64,000 nt of DNA from NCBI RefSeq assembly GCF_039519235.1, contig NZ_CP154351.1:1984001-2048000 (forward strand), in the 5' to 3' direction. Each line of letters begins with the position of its first letter. The stretch's first letter is position 1. Below the pieces are notes generated by a model. The model was not told where the DNA came from. It saw only the letters and a list, made by a program, of their open reading frames with translations, and searched no databases. The translations under genes were made by a program, and so were the position numbers. The DNA is from Micrococcus sp. 2A. GTDB lineage: Bacteria; Actinomycetota; Actinomycetes; Actinomycetales; Micrococcaceae. This document shows, piece after piece, positions 18,274 to 28,003 of the stretch.

Positions 18274-19824
18274 ATGGGCACTCGCCCCCGGGCCACGGAC
18301 CCACAGGGCGGACCGGGCCGTGGCGACTGGGCGCCGCGCCGCGCCTCCCGCGACGACGACCCGGCCCGCGTGGGCTTCGCGCGCTCCCGCCGGCGCCCCG
18401 CGCCACGGGTGACGCCCCGGCCCGGTGCCGGGTCCAGCCTGGAGCCCTCCGGCGGCCTGGCGACCGCGCTGCACCGCTCCCGGCGCCGCGTCACGGATGC
18501 GGTCGGCGGCTCCCCCGCCCGCGCGGCCCTGTCCGCGTTCGCACTCATGTCCCTGCTGTTCACCGCCCTCCTGATGCTCCCCGCGGCCGCCGAGGACGGT
18601 CAGGTGACGCCGCTGCACGACGCGATGTTCACGGCCGTCTCCGCGTTCTCGGTGACCGGTCTGACGGCCGTGAACACGGCGGAGCACTGGTCCGTGTTCG
18701 GGGACATCGTCATCCTGCTCGCCATCCAGGTCGGCGGCCTCGGCATCCTCTCCATGGCGTCCCTGCTGACGCTCGCCGTCTCCCGCCACCTGGGCGTCAA
18801 GTCCAAGCTGAACACGCAGGAGGCGGGCATGACCACGGGCAACGTGGGAGAGGTCGCCCGCCTGCTGCGGGTCGTCGTCCTCACCGTCCTGACGTGCGAG
18901 GCAGCCGTGGCCGTGTTCCTCGTGCCGCGCTTCGCGGCGCACTCCGGCTCGTGGCTGACCGGCCTCTGGGAGGGCGTGTTCTACTCCATCAGCGCGTTCA
19001 ACAACGCGGGGTTCGCCATCCACCCCGGCGGCATCGCGGAGTTCGCGCACGACCCCGTGATCCTCACCGTGATCGCCGTGGGCGTGTTCGCCGGGGCACT
19101 GGGCTTCCCCGTGGTCATGGTGCTGATGGACAAGGGGTGGCGCTTCCGCGCGTGGAACCTGCACACCAAGCTCACGGTGGAGGTGACGCTGATCCTGCTC
19201 GTGCTGGGCGCCGTCCTGCTCTTCGTCTTCGAGTCCGGCAACCCGCTCACGCAGGGCGACCTGACGTTCTGGGAGCGGGTCGGCCACTCGCTCTTCGGCT
19301 CGATCATGACCCGCTCCGGCGGGTTCGCGATCGACAACCCGGACGTGCACCGCCCGGAGTCCCTGCTCCTCATGGACGCCCTCATGTTCGTGGGCGGCGG
19401 ATCCGCCTCCACCGGCGGCGGCATCAAGGTGACGACGCTGGCGGTCATGTTCCTGGCCATCATGGCCGAGGCGCGCGGCGACCGCGAGGTCACCGCGCAT
19501 GGCCGCACGATCGCCCCGGAGACCCTCCGCGTGGCCATCTCGGTGCTCGCCCTCGGCGCGACCCTCGTGCTCGTGGCCACCCTCATCCTGGTCTCGATCC
19601 TCGACGAGTCGCTGCAGCGGCCCCTCTTCGAGGTGATCTCCGCGTTCGGCACGTGCGGCCTCTCCGTGGGCATCTCCGAGGCCGCGCCGCCGGCCGGCAA
19701 GTACCTCCTGACGGCCATGATGTTCGCCGGCCGCGTTGGTACGATCACGTTCGCCGCGGCCCTGGCCCTGCGCTCGCGCCGCGTCCTCTACCGCTACCCC
19801 ATCGAGAGGCCGATCCTTGGCTGA
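18274..19824 (+). CDS. ktrB: Potassium uptake channel subunit, TrkH/KtrB type
   Basis: 516-aa membrane subunit of a Trk/Ktr potassium uptake system. Four pore loops, each with the filter glycine, are visible: FSVTGLTAVNT, FNNAGFAIHP, SGGFAIDNP and FGTCGLSVGI. The first 75 residues are an Arg/Pro-rich, probably cytoplasmic extension not needed for the fold. The start is the ATG at 18274 behind CAGGAGGTGCACC; an earlier in-frame ATG at 18172 lacks a ribosome site. It overlaps the downstream KtrA-type subunit, with which it should form the complex. Confidence 0.92.
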   Translation: MGTRPRATDPQGGPGRGDWAPRRASRDDDPARVGFARSRRRPAPRVTPRPGAGSSLEPSGGLATALHRSRRRVTDAVGGSPARAALSAFALMSLLFTALLMLPAAAEDGQVTPLHDAMFTAVSAFSVTGLTAVNTAEHWSVFGDIVILLAIQVGGLGILSMASLLTLAVSRHLGVKSKLNTQEAGMTTGNVGEVARLLRVVVLTVLTCEAAVAVFLVPRFAAHSGSWLTGLWEGVFYSISAFNNAGFAIHPGGIAEFAHDPVILTVIAVGVFAGALGFPVVMVLMDKGWRFRAWNLHTKLTVEVTLILLVLGAVLLFVFESGNPLTQGDLTFWERVGHSLFGSIMTRSGGFAIDNPDVHRPESLLLMDALMFVGGGSASTGGGIKVTTLAVMFLAIMAEARGDREVTAHGRTIAPETLRVAISVLALGATLVLVATLILVSILDESLQRPLFEVISAFGTCGLSVGISEAAPPAGKYLLTAMMFAGRVGTITFAAALALRSRRVLYRYPIERPILG

Positions 19825-20491
19825 GCACCAGCGCTCCGATCCCAACGCCCCCGTGCTCGTGGTCGGCCTCGGCCGCTTCGGAGCGGCGACCGCGGAGGAG
19901 CTCGTCTCCCAGGGCCGCGAGGTGCTCGCGATCGAGCGGGACCCCGTGCTCGTCCAGCGCTTCGCCCCCACGCTCACCCACGTGGTGGAGGCCGACGCCA
20001 CCGACGCCGAGGCCCTGCGCCAGCTCGGCGCGCAGGACTTCTCCACCGCCGTCGTGGGCGTGGGCACCTCGATCGAGGCGTCCGTGCTCATCACGGTCAA
20101 CCTCGTGGACCTCGAGATCCCCCACGTGTGGGTGAAGGCGATCAGCGAGAAGCACGGCACCATCCTGCGGCGGATCGGCGCGAACCACATCATCTTCCCG
20201 GAGCACGACGCGGGCGTGCGCGCCGCGCACCTCGTGAACGGCCGCATGATGGACTTCATCGAGTTCGACGACGACTTCGCGATCGTGAAGATGTACCCGC
20301 CGTCCGAGTGCGTGGGCTTCACCCTCGGCGAGTCGAACGTGCGCGCCAAGTACGGCGTGACCGTGGTGGGCGTGAAGACCCCCGGCGAGGACTTCTCCTA
20401 CGCCCAGCCGGACACGCGCGTGGGGCCCCGCGACACGCTCATCGTCTCCGGGCACACCGAGCTGATCGACCGGTTCGCCGCCCGCCCCTGA
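19817..20491 (+). CDS. ktrA: Potassium uptake regulatory subunit, TrkA/KtrA type
   Basis: 224-aa cytoplasmic gating protein. The RCK_N nucleotide-binding domain starts with VLVVGLGRFGAATAEEL (GxGxxG) and ends near 140. The RCK_C domain covers the C-terminus (GVKTPGEDFSYAQPDTRVGPRDTLIV). The start is a TTG at 19817 that overlaps the ktrB stop by 8 nt, with GAGAGG upstream; translational coupling fits a fixed subunit ratio. Confidence 0.92.
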   Translation: MAEHQRSDPNAPVLVVGLGRFGAATAEELVSQGREVLAIERDPVLVQRFAPTLTHVVEADATDAEALRQLGAQDFSTAVVGVGTSIEASVLITVNLVDLEIPHVWVKAISEKHGTILRRIGANHIIFPEHDAGVRAAHLVNGRMMDFIEFDDDFAIVKMYPPSECVGFTLGESNVRAKYGVTVVGVKTPGEDFSYAQPDTRVGPRDTLIVSGHTELIDRFAARP

Positions 20492-20560
20492 GCCACGGGC
20501 CCGCCGGGTGCCCGCGCCGCATCCCGGCCCCCGGCCGCGTGGCGGTCCGTGCCGCTCGCC

Positions 20561-21406
20561 TCAGCCGGCGAACTCGCGACCCATCTCGCGGTCGCGCGCG
20601 GCCGCGGCGTGCATCGCGCGGGCCACGAGCTGCGGCAGACCGCCGTCCTGCAGCGCGGTCACGGCCCGCTCCGTGGTGCCGTTGGGGCTCATGACGGCGC
20701 GGCGCAGGTCCTCGGCGGTCTGCTCTCCCGACTCCACCGCGCGCTCGAGCATGAGGCCCGCGCCCTTCACGGTCGCGGCGGCCATCGCCTCCGCGTCCGC
20801 GCGGTCCAGGCCGAGCTCCACGGCATGCTGCGCGATCGCCTCGGCCAGCAGGAACACATAGGCCGGGGCCGAGCCGGCCGCGGCCACGACGGCGGGCAGC
20901 TGCCGCTCGTCCACGCGCACGACCAGGCCCGAGCCGGAGAACAGACCCTCCACGGCAGCGGCCTGCTCCTCCCCCACGCCCTCGGCGGGGGCCACGCCCA
21001 CGACGCCCGAGCCCACCGTCAGCGGCGTGTTCGGCATGGTGCGCACGAGCGGCTGGCCCGGACGCAGCGCGCCCGCGATCGTCCCGGCCGTGACGCCGGC
21101 GGCCACCGAGACCACCACGGCGTCCGCGGGCAGGGCGTCCGCGATGCCGCGCGCGGCGGCCACGAGGTCCTTGGGCTTCATGCCGAGCAGCACGACGTCG
21201 GCCTCGCGCACGGCGTCCGCGTTGGCCTCGTCCGCACCGCCGGCGGCGCGCACGTCCACCCCCGCGAAGCGCTCGCGCGCGGCCGCGGCGGAGTCCTCCG
21301 AGCGGGTGGTGGCGGTGACGTCGGCGGCCTGCACGGCGCCCGAGTCGAGGGCGCCGGTCAGGATGGCGCCCGTCATGGTGCCCAGGCCCAGGATGGTCAG
21401 CTTCAC
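20561..21406 (-). CDS. proC: Pyrroline-5-carboxylate reductase
   Basis: 281-aa enzyme of the last step of proline synthesis. The NADPH-binding start LTILGLGTMTGAILTGAL, the central RTMPNTPLTVGSG motif and the C-terminal dimer segment DLRRAVMSPNGTTERAV are all present. The start is a GTG at 21406, overlapping the stop of the upstream TIM-barrel gene by 4 nt (GTGA). The ppx, TIM-barrel, proC order matches the M. tuberculosis Rv0496-Rv0500 neighbourhood. Confidence 0.93.
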   Translation of the reverse strand: MKLTILGLGTMTGAILTGALDSGAVQAADVTATTRSEDSAAAARERFAGVDVRAAGGADEANADAVREADVVLLGMKPKDLVAAARGIADALPADAVVVSVAAGVTAGTIAGALRPGQPLVRTMPNTPLTVGSGVVGVAPAEGVGEEQAAAVEGLFSGSGLVVRVDERQLPAVVAAAGSAPAYVFLLAEAIAQHAVELGLDRADAEAMAAATVKGAGLMLERAVESGEQTAEDLRRAVMSPNGTTERAVTALQDGGLPQLVARAMHAAAARDREMGREFAG

Positions 21407-22263
21407 GATCGTGCTCCTTCGTCGTCGGTGGTCTCGTCGTCGAGGGTGAGGTGCGTCCGGGCGAAGGCGAGCGAGGCGGCGAGCCGCTCCTCGCGCTGCC
21501 CGGCGTAGTCCATGCCGCGCGTGCCCACCTCCACGCACACCGTGCCGGCCAGGCCGGTGCGGGCGAGGTGGCGCAGGGACGCGGCGACGGGCTGGGTGCC
21601 CTCGCCGGGGATCAGGTGCTCGTCCTTGTGGCTGTCGGTGCCGTCGGTGAGGTGGACGTGGCGCACGCGGGGCCCGAGCGCCGTCAGCGCCGCGAGGGAG
21701 TCCTCGCGGGCGATGGCCGCGTGGGAGAAGTCCCAGCACACGTGCTCGTACGGCTCCGGGACCGGATCCCAGTGGGGCAGGTACATCTTGGTCTCGCGGC
21801 CGTAGGCGCGCCACGGGTACATGTTCTCCACCGCGATCACCACGCCGGACTCGGCCATGAGGTCGGCGATCCCCTCCGCGAAGCGCTCGGCGTACGTGCC
21901 CTGCCAGCGGAACGGGGGGTGGGCCACGACGGTGGCCGCCCCCACGGCCTGGGCCATCTCCACGGAGCGCCGGATCTTCGTCCACGCGGATCCCCACACC
22001 TGCTGGGTGAAGAGCAGGGTCGGCGCGTGGATCGAGTCGATCCGCATGCCGGTGCGCTCCGCGAGGGTGCGCAGCCGGTCGGCGTCCTGGCTCCATCCGT
22101 TGTGGGTGACCATGACCTCGACGCCGTCGTAGCCCAGGTCCTGCGCGGTGGCGAAGACGTCCTGCGTCCCCAGGGGGAACACCGACGACGAGGACAGGGT
22201 CACCGGGATGTCCGCGCCGAAGCGCGGGGCGGGGGCGAGATGCCCGGTGGAGATCAGCGGCAT
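21403..22263 (-). CDS. Sugar phosphate isomerase/epimerase-like TIM-barrel protein
   Basis: 286 aa. AP endonuclease 2/xylose isomerase-like TIM barrel with metal-ligand motifs IAVENMYPW, HVCWDFSHAA and HVHLTDGTDSHKDEHL. Homologues occur between ppx and proC in actinobacteria (Rv0498 position), but no substrate has been assigned. It begins 1 nt after the ppx stop and overlaps proC by 4 nt, so the three are one transcript. Confidence 0.85.
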   Translation of the reverse strand: MPLISTGHLAPAPRFGADIPVTLSSSSVFPLGTQDVFATAQDLGYDGVEVMVTHNGWSQDADRLRTLAERTGMRIDSIHAPTLLFTQQVWGSAWTKIRRSVEMAQAVGAATVVAHPPFRWQGTYAERFAEGIADLMAESGVVIAVENMYPWRAYGRETKMYLPHWDPVPEPYEHVCWDFSHAAIAREDSLAALTALGPRVRHVHLTDGTDSHKDEHLIPGEGTQPVAASLRHLARTGLAGTVCVEVGTRGMDYAGQREERLAASLAFARTHLTLDDETTDDEGARS

Positions 22264-22264
22264 C

Positions 22265-23287
22265 TCACCGCACCCCGAGGCGCAGGCCGGGCAGCAGCGT
22301 GTCCGTGTTCAGGTCCACGCGCCCGACGCCGGGCACGCCGTCCCGCGTGAGGTGGCCCTCGAGCATGAGGGCGTCCAGGCGGTTGAGGATGAGGCCCTCA
22401 CGCAGGGCCCAGGGGCAGATCTCCAGCTGCACCACGCCGAAGGTGCGCATCGCGGTGAGCGCCACGATCGCGCCGGCGAGCATCTGCTGGGCCCGGACCT
22501 CGGAGACCCCGGGCAGGTCCGCGCGCTCGGCCGAGGGCATCGCGGCGAGGCGGTTGACCCAGAGGTGCAGGTCGTCCGCGCGCAGGTGCCGCTTGACGAA
22601 GGGTCCCGCGGCGGACGGCGCCGCGCCGGTGAGGCGGGCCAGCGAGCGGAACGTCTTCGACGTGGCGGTGACGACGACCGGCGGGGTCACCGGGGGGAAG
22701 GAGGCGAAGGCCGCCTCCATGTGCGTCGACACGTACTTGCGCAGCCGCTTGACGTCCCTGGGGTGCGGCGGGTCGTCCGGGAGGCGGTCCCGCGTGAGGC
22801 GCCCCGCGCCGAGCGGCAGGGACACCGCGTGGGAGGGCAGCTCGTCCTGACCGTAGGCGATCTCGAACGAGCCGCCGCCGATGTCGAAGTTCAGGATGGA
22901 GCCGGCGTCCCAGCCCTGCCAGCGGCGCACCGCGAAGTAGGTCATCGCGGACTCCTGCTCGCCGGAGAGCTCCACGAGGTGCACGCCGGTCTGCTCCTCC
23001 ACGCGGGCGAGCACGGCCCTCCCGTTGGCCGCCTCGCGGATGGCCGAGGTGCAGAAGGAGACCATGTCCTCCGCGCGGTTCTCCTCCGCGAAGGCCACCG
23101 CCTCCTGGATGAAGTCCACGAGCTCGCGCTGGCCCTCCTCGCTGATGGCGCCCTCGGCGTCGAGGAAGCGGATGAGCGGCAGCGAGCGCTTGTGGTCGGC
23201 GTACGCGGTGGGGCGGGCGCCTGGGTGGGCGTCCACGAGGAGCAGGTGGACGGTGTTCGAGCCGATGTCCAGCACGCCGAGGCGCAT
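22265..23287 (-). CDS. ppx: Ppx/GppA family exopolyphosphatase
   Basis: 340 aa, ASKHA fold. The phosphate-binding motif LDIGSNTVHLLLVDA at 6-20 and the second motif NFDIGGGSFEIAYG near 138-151 identify the family, with the catalytic Glu probably in CTSAIREAANG. The length corresponds to the short actinobacterial form without the C-terminal HD domain. It may hydrolyse polyphosphate or pppGpp; the sequence does not settle this. It starts 3 nt after the topA stop. Confidence 0.9.
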   Translation of the reverse strand: MRLGVLDIGSNTVHLLLVDAHPGARPTAYADHKRSLPLIRFLDAEGAISEEGQRELVDFIQEAVAFAEENRAEDMVSFCTSAIREAANGRAVLARVEEQTGVHLVELSGEQESAMTYFAVRRWQGWDAGSILNFDIGGGSFEIAYGQDELPSHAVSLPLGAGRLTRDRLPDDPPHPRDVKRLRKYVSTHMEAAFASFPPVTPPVVVTATSKTFRSLARLTGAAPSAAGPFVKRHLRADDLHLWVNRLAAMPSAERADLPGVSEVRAQQMLAGAIVALTAMRTFGVVQLEICPWALREGLILNRLDALMLEGHLTRDGVPGVGRVDLNTDTLLPGLRLGVR

Positions 23288-23290
23288 GCG

Positions 23291-26140
23291 TCAGGCCCTC
23301 TTCCGAGGGGTGGTCTTCGCGGCCGGCTTCTTCGCAGAGGCCTTCGTGGCGGCCGGCTTGCGGGCCGGTGCCTTCTTGGGAGCCGGGCCCTTGGCGCGCT
23401 TGTCCGCGAGCAGCTGGTAGGCCTCCTCGGCCGTCAGCTCCTCGGGCACGCGGCCGCGGGGCACGGTGATGTTGGTGACGCCGTCCGTGACGTACGGGCC
23501 GAAGCGGCCCTCCTTCACGGTGACCCTCTTGCCGGACACCGGGTCCTCGCCGAACTCCGCGAGCGGCGGCTTCGCGGTGCCGCGTCCGCGCTGCTTGGGC
23601 TGGGCGTAGACCTCCCGGGCCTGGTCCTCGGTGATGCTGAAGATCTGGTCCTCCGACTCGAGCGAGCGCGAGTCGGTCCCCTTCTTCAGGTAGGGGCCGA
23701 ACCGGCCGTTCTGCGCGGTGATGACCTCACCTTCCGCGTCCGCCCCCACGATGCGCGGCAGGGACATCAGCTGCAGCGCCTGTTCGAGGGTCACGGTGTC
23801 CACGGCCATGCTCGTGAAGAGCGAGCCGGTGCGGGGCTTCTGCGCCGCGGGCTTCTTCTTGGGCTTCGGCTTGCCGTTCTTGTAGTACTCGGTGGGCTGC
23901 GCGTCCAGCCACGCCTGCAGCTGCTCCTCGGTCATCTCGGGGATGACCTCGGTGACGTAGGGGCCGTAGCGCCCGTCCTTGGCGACGACGGCGTGGCCCG
24001 TCTCCGGGTCCGTGCCCAGCGCGCGCTCGGAGGGCTTGGCGGTGGCGAACAGCTCCTCCGCCTTGGCGGGGGTGAGCTCGTCCGGGGCCAAGTCCTCGGG
24101 GACGTTGGCGCGCGGCGGCGTCGATCCCTCTTCGGCGCCGGCGGGCAGCGGCTTCTCGAGGTACGGGCCGTACTGGCCCACGCGCAGGGTGATGTCCTCG
24201 GTGATCGGCAGGGAGTTCACCGCGCGGGCGTCGATGTCTCCCAGGTTCTCCACCACCTGCTGGAGGCCGTCCATGCCCTTCTCGGCATCCGAGGCCGGGG
24301 CGCCGAAGTAGAAGGTCTGCAGCCAGGCCTCGCGGGCCAGCTCGCCCGCGGCGATGCGGTCGAGGTCGTCCTCCATGCGGGCCGTGAAGTCGTAGTCCAC
24401 GTACCTGCTGAAGTAGTCCTCGAGCAGGCCGATCACGGCGAACGCGGTCCACGACGGGACCAGGGCGTTGCCGCGCTTGGTGACGTAGCCGCGGTCCATG
24501 ATCGTGGAGATCGTGGGGGCGTACGTGGAGGGGCGGCCGATCTCCCGGCGCTCCAGCTCGGCCACGATGGAGGCCTCGGTGTAGCGGGCCGGCGGGGAGG
24601 TCTCGTGACCGGTGGCCTCGATCGGCTCGCCGGTCAGCCGCTCCCCCTCGGCCACCTGCGGCAGGCGGCGGTCTCTGGCCTCGGCCCTCTCCTCCTCGCT
24701 CTCCGCGTCCTTGCCCTCCTCGTAGGCGTCGAGGAAGCCCTTGAACGTGATCACGGTGCCGGAGGCGGCGAACTGGGCGGTGCGGCCGTCCTTCGCCTGC
24801 GCGGAGAATCGCAGCGTGGCGGTGTAGCCCTTCGCGTCCGCCATCTGGGAGGCCACGGTGCGCTTCCAGATCAGCTCGTAGAGGCGGAACTCGTCCGGGC
24901 GCAGCTCGTTCTTCACCTGGGCAGGGGTGCGGAAGGAGTCGCCCGCGGGGCGGATGGCCTCGTGCGCCTCCTGCGCGTTCTCGGAGCGCTTGGCGTACGT
25001 GCGCGGCTGCGCCGGCACGGCGTCGGACCCGTAGAGCTCGGCGGCCTGCGTGCGGGCGGCCCCGATGGCCTCCTGGGACAGGTTCACCGAGTCGGTGCGC
25101 ATGTAGGTGATGTAGCCGTTCTCGTACAGGCGCTGGGCCACCTGCATGGAGACGCGGGAGCTCATCCGCAGCTTGCGCGAGGCCTCCTGCTGCATGGTCG
25201 ACGTGGTGAACGGCGCGGCCGGCCGGCGCGTGTACGGCTTGTCCTCCACGGCGTCCACCGTGAAGTCCGCGCCGCGCAGCCCCTCGGCCAGGGAGGTGGC
25301 GGCGGCCGCGTCCAGGTGCGCGACCTTCTTGCCCGGGGCGGACTTCAGGCGGCCGGCGTCGTCGAAGTCGCGGCCGGTGGCCACGCGCTCACCGTCCACG
25401 GTGGAGAGTCGGGCTGTGAAGGAGGCGCCGACGGCGTCGGCGGCCTGCGCGCCCTCGGCGACGGTGAACGTGCCCTCCACACCCCAGTACTGCGCGGCCA
25501 CGAACGCCATGCGCTCACGCTCGCGCTCCACCACGAGGCGGGTGGCCACGGACTGCACGCGGCCGGCGGAGAGGCCGCGGGAGACCTTGCGCCACAGCAC
25601 CGGGGAGAGCTCGTAGCCGAAGAGGCGGTCCAGGATGCGGCGCGTCTCCTGGGCGTCCACCAGGTGGGTGTCCAGGTCGCGGATGTTCTGCAGGCCGCGC
25701 TGCACGCCCTCCTTGGTGATCTCGCCGAAGGTCATGCGGTACACGGGGACCTTGGGCTTGAGGGTGTCCAGGAGGTGCCACGCGATGGCCTCGCCCTCGC
25801 GGTCCGCATCCGTGGCGAGGTAGAGGGCCTCGGCGTCCTTGAGCTCGCGCTTGAGCTCGGTGACCTTCTTCTTCTTGTCCGGGTGCACCACGTAGTAGGG
25901 GTCGAAGCCGTGCTCCGTGTCCACCGCGAACTTGCCGTAGGGACCCTTCTTCATGTCCGCCGGCAGGTCGGAGGGCTTGGGCAGGTCACGGATGTGGCCC
26001 ACGGAGGAGTCCACCACCCAGCCCTCGCCCACCGCGTTCAGGTACTTCGCGATGGACTTGCTCTTGGCCGGGGACTCCACGATGACCAGCTTCTTGCCCT
26101 GGGGCACGGAGCCGGTCACGGAAGCGGGGGTGGTGGTCAA
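23291..26140 (-). CDS. topA: DNA topoisomerase I (type IA)
   Basis: 949 aa. The TOPRIM domain starts KLVIVESPAKSKSIAKYL (about 17-34) and has DADREGEAIAWHL near 108. The active-site Tyr is in GYITYMRTDS near 345. Several TopoI C-terminal repeats follow (GRFGPYL/YVTDG types), without zinc-finger Cys, and the protein ends in a Lys/Ala/Pro-rich tail (KKAPARKPAATKASAKKPA), as in mycobacterial TopA. The start is a TTG at 26140 with CCAGGAGGACTCCG immediately upstream, which is better than the ATG at 26221. Chromosomal supercoil relaxation. Confidence 0.95.
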   Translation of the reverse strand: MTTTPASVTGSVPQGKKLVIVESPAKSKSIAKYLNAVGEGWVVDSSVGHIRDLPKPSDLPADMKKGPYGKFAVDTEHGFDPYYVVHPDKKKKVTELKRELKDAEALYLATDADREGEAIAWHLLDTLKPKVPVYRMTFGEITKEGVQRGLQNIRDLDTHLVDAQETRRILDRLFGYELSPVLWRKVSRGLSAGRVQSVATRLVVERERERMAFVAAQYWGVEGTFTVAEGAQAADAVGASFTARLSTVDGERVATGRDFDDAGRLKSAPGKKVAHLDAAAATSLAEGLRGADFTVDAVEDKPYTRRPAAPFTTSTMQQEASRKLRMSSRVSMQVAQRLYENGYITYMRTDSVNLSQEAIGAARTQAAELYGSDAVPAQPRTYAKRSENAQEAHEAIRPAGDSFRTPAQVKNELRPDEFRLYELIWKRTVASQMADAKGYTATLRFSAQAKDGRTAQFAASGTVITFKGFLDAYEEGKDAESEEERAEARDRRLPQVAEGERLTGEPIEATGHETSPPARYTEASIVAELERREIGRPSTYAPTISTIMDRGYVTKRGNALVPSWTAFAVIGLLEDYFSRYVDYDFTARMEDDLDRIAAGELAREAWLQTFYFGAPASDAEKGMDGLQQVVENLGDIDARAVNSLPITEDITLRVGQYGPYLEKPLPAGAEEGSTPPRANVPEDLAPDELTPAKAEELFATAKPSERALGTDPETGHAVVAKDGRYGPYVTEVIPEMTEEQLQAWLDAQPTEYYKNGKPKPKKKPAAQKPRTGSLFTSMAVDTVTLEQALQLMSLPRIVGADAEGEVITAQNGRFGPYLKKGTDSRSLESEDQIFSITEDQAREVYAQPKQRGRGTAKPPLAEFGEDPVSGKRVTVKEGRFGPYVTDGVTNITVPRGRVPEELTAEEAYQLLADKRAKGPAPKKAPARKPAATKASAKKPAAKTTPRKRA

Positions 26141-26293
26141 CGGAGTCCTCCTGGACGGTGAGTGCTGCGGGCCCGCCGGCGGCGCCGGGGTGGCGCGGAC
26201 ATGGCGGACGGACGTCCCCACATCGTAGGGGGCGCGTGGCCCACCATAACGGTTGGGTCTCCGTGCGCCCGCAGAGGAGGCGGAGCGGAGCGG

Positions 26294-28003
26294 TCAGGCC
26301 CCCTCCACGAGGAACCCGTCCTCGTAGAGCTCCCGCAGCGCCGCGAGCAGGCCGGCCCGGCCGGCGTCGTCCAGCTCCAGCAGGGCGACGACGGCGCCGA
26401 CCAGCTGCCCCACGCTCAGCTCGCCGTCCGAGGCGGAGAGGACGCCCGCCGTCGCGGTGTCCAGGCGCGCGGTGCGCCGGAAGCCGCCGCCCTGCCGGGC
26501 CAGGATCACCTCCGGGTGCTCGGCGCCGAAGCGCTGGTGGCGCTCCTCCGTGACGTCGTCCGCCACGCGCAGGTGGAGGGAGCGCAGGGCGGTCAGCGCC
26601 GGGTCGCCGACGACGTCGCCCGACACGCCGCCGGCGCGGTCCGGGACCACGGCGAGCCGGTCCCGGCGGGCGACGGCGGCCGCCCACGCGGCGCCGAGCG
26701 CCTCGTCGACCGGCTGGGTCAGCTCCTCGGCGACCGTCCAGCCCCGACCCTGCGAGCCGTCCGCGGCGGGGCGGCGCAGCCACACGTGGCCGAAGCCCAC
26801 CCCGGAGACCCCACGGGCGGCGAAGTCCTCCAGATAGCCGCGATACGCCGCCTCGTAGGCGTGCGGGTCCAGCTCCAGGGAGGAGTCCCGCAGCCAGGTC
26901 TCGGCGTAGCCGGCCGGGTCCTGGGCGTCGCGCTGGATGATCCAGGCCTGGACGCCGGGGGCGATCCACGAGCGGGGGCGCGCGTCCCAGGCGGCGGCGC
27001 CGTCGCCCTCGGCCGGGATCTCCCAGTTGGCGAGCAGCTGCGCGGTGCCGCCCTCGGTCAGGTGATCCGGCAGGACGGCGATCAGCTCCGCCACGATCCG
27101 ATCGCCCTCGCGGCCGCCGTCCCGGTAGGTGAGGACGGGGGCGTCCGGGTCGGTGCGCGGCGTGATGACGAACGGCGGATTGGAGACCACGAGGTCGAAG
27201 CGCTCCCCCGCCACCGGGGCCAGCATGTCCCCGGCGAGCAGGCGCACGCGGTCCTCGATCCGCTCCCGGTCGAGGCCGAGCACCTCCGCGTTCAGCAGGA
27301 GGTTGAACCGGGTGAACTCGAGGGCCCGCTCGGAGAGGTCCGTGGCGGTGACGTGCTCGGCGTGGGCGAGCAGGTGCAGGGTCTGGATGCCGCAGCCGGT
27401 GCCGACGTCCAGGGCGCGACCCACCGGACGGCGCTGCGTGGCACCGGCGAGGGTGAGCGAGGCCCGCCCGATGCCGAGCACGTGGTCCTCCGGCAGCGGA
27501 CCGCGGCGCTGGAGCGCGGTCTGGTCCGCGGCCACCCACATCCGCCCGGGCTCGTCCACCTCGTACGGGGTGAGCTCCACGGTCCCGCGCACGAGCCCCT
27601 CGCCGGCCTCCACCACGAGGCCGGCCGCGAGAGCACCGGGCAGGCCCGTGCGCGGCAGGGCGGCGGCGAGGTCGGAGGCGGGGACGGGGTCGCCGAGCAT
27701 CCACGCTCCCACGAGCGCGGCGAGCGGACGGTGCGCCGACCGCGAGAGGGCGGCGTCGTCGTCGTGGCCCGTGGCCTCGTCCTCCAGGCCCTCGACGTCC
27801 CGCGCTCGGGCGACCGCGAGGCGGGCCGCCTCGGGGCGCTCGCGCGCGAGGGAGTCCGCGGCGACGGGTCCGAGCAGCGCCTCGACCGACTCCGCTGTGT
27901 AGGGAAGGTCGGCGAGATCGGCCGCGAGCGCGGCGGCGGCCACGGGCGTCAGGCGGGGCGCGGGGTGGGAGCCGAGCGGGGTGGACGGCGTGGCGGCGTG
28001 CAT
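26294..28003 (-). CDS. Class I SAM-dependent methyltransferase, HemK-like
   Basis: 569 aa. A Rossmann core with ALDVGTGCGIQTLHLL (SAM motif I) near 200 and FDLVVSNPPFVITPRTD (NPPF/Y catalytic motif) near 270 indicates N-methylation of a base or glutamine, as in HemK and RsmC-type enzymes. An N-terminal alpha-helical domain (1-185) and a C-terminal winged-helix-like extension (430-569) are specific to actinobacteria. The target is unknown. The ATG at 28003 shares one base with the trhO stop (TGATG). Confidence 0.82.
   Translation of the reverse strand: MHAATPSTPLGSHPAPRLTPVAAAALAADLADLPYTAESVEALLGPVAADSLARERPEAARLAVARARDVEGLEDEATGHDDDAALSRSAHRPLAALVGAWMLGDPVPASDLAAALPRTGLPGALAAGLVVEAGEGLVRGTVELTPYEVDEPGRMWVAADQTALQRRGPLPEDHVLGIGRASLTLAGATQRRPVGRALDVGTGCGIQTLHLLAHAEHVTATDLSERALEFTRFNLLLNAEVLGLDRERIEDRVRLLAGDMLAPVAGERFDLVVSNPPFVITPRTDPDAPVLTYRDGGREGDRIVAELIAVLPDHLTEGGTAQLLANWEIPAEGDGAAAWDARPRSWIAPGVQAWIIQRDAQDPAGYAETWLRDSSLELDPHAYEAAYRGYLEDFAARGVSGVGFGHVWLRRPAADGSQGRGWTVAEELTQPVDEALGAAWAAAVARRDRLAVVPDRAGGVSGDVVGDPALTALRSLHLRVADDVTEERHQRFGAEHPEVILARQGGGFRRTARLDTATAGVLSASDGELSVGQLVGAVVALLELDDAGRAGLLAALRELYEDGFLVEGA

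Noticed and set aside
22148..26161. 1337-codon open frame on the plus strand
   Set aside because: Entirely opposite ppx and topA, both of which have clear active-site motifs; long antisense frames are expected at this GC content.
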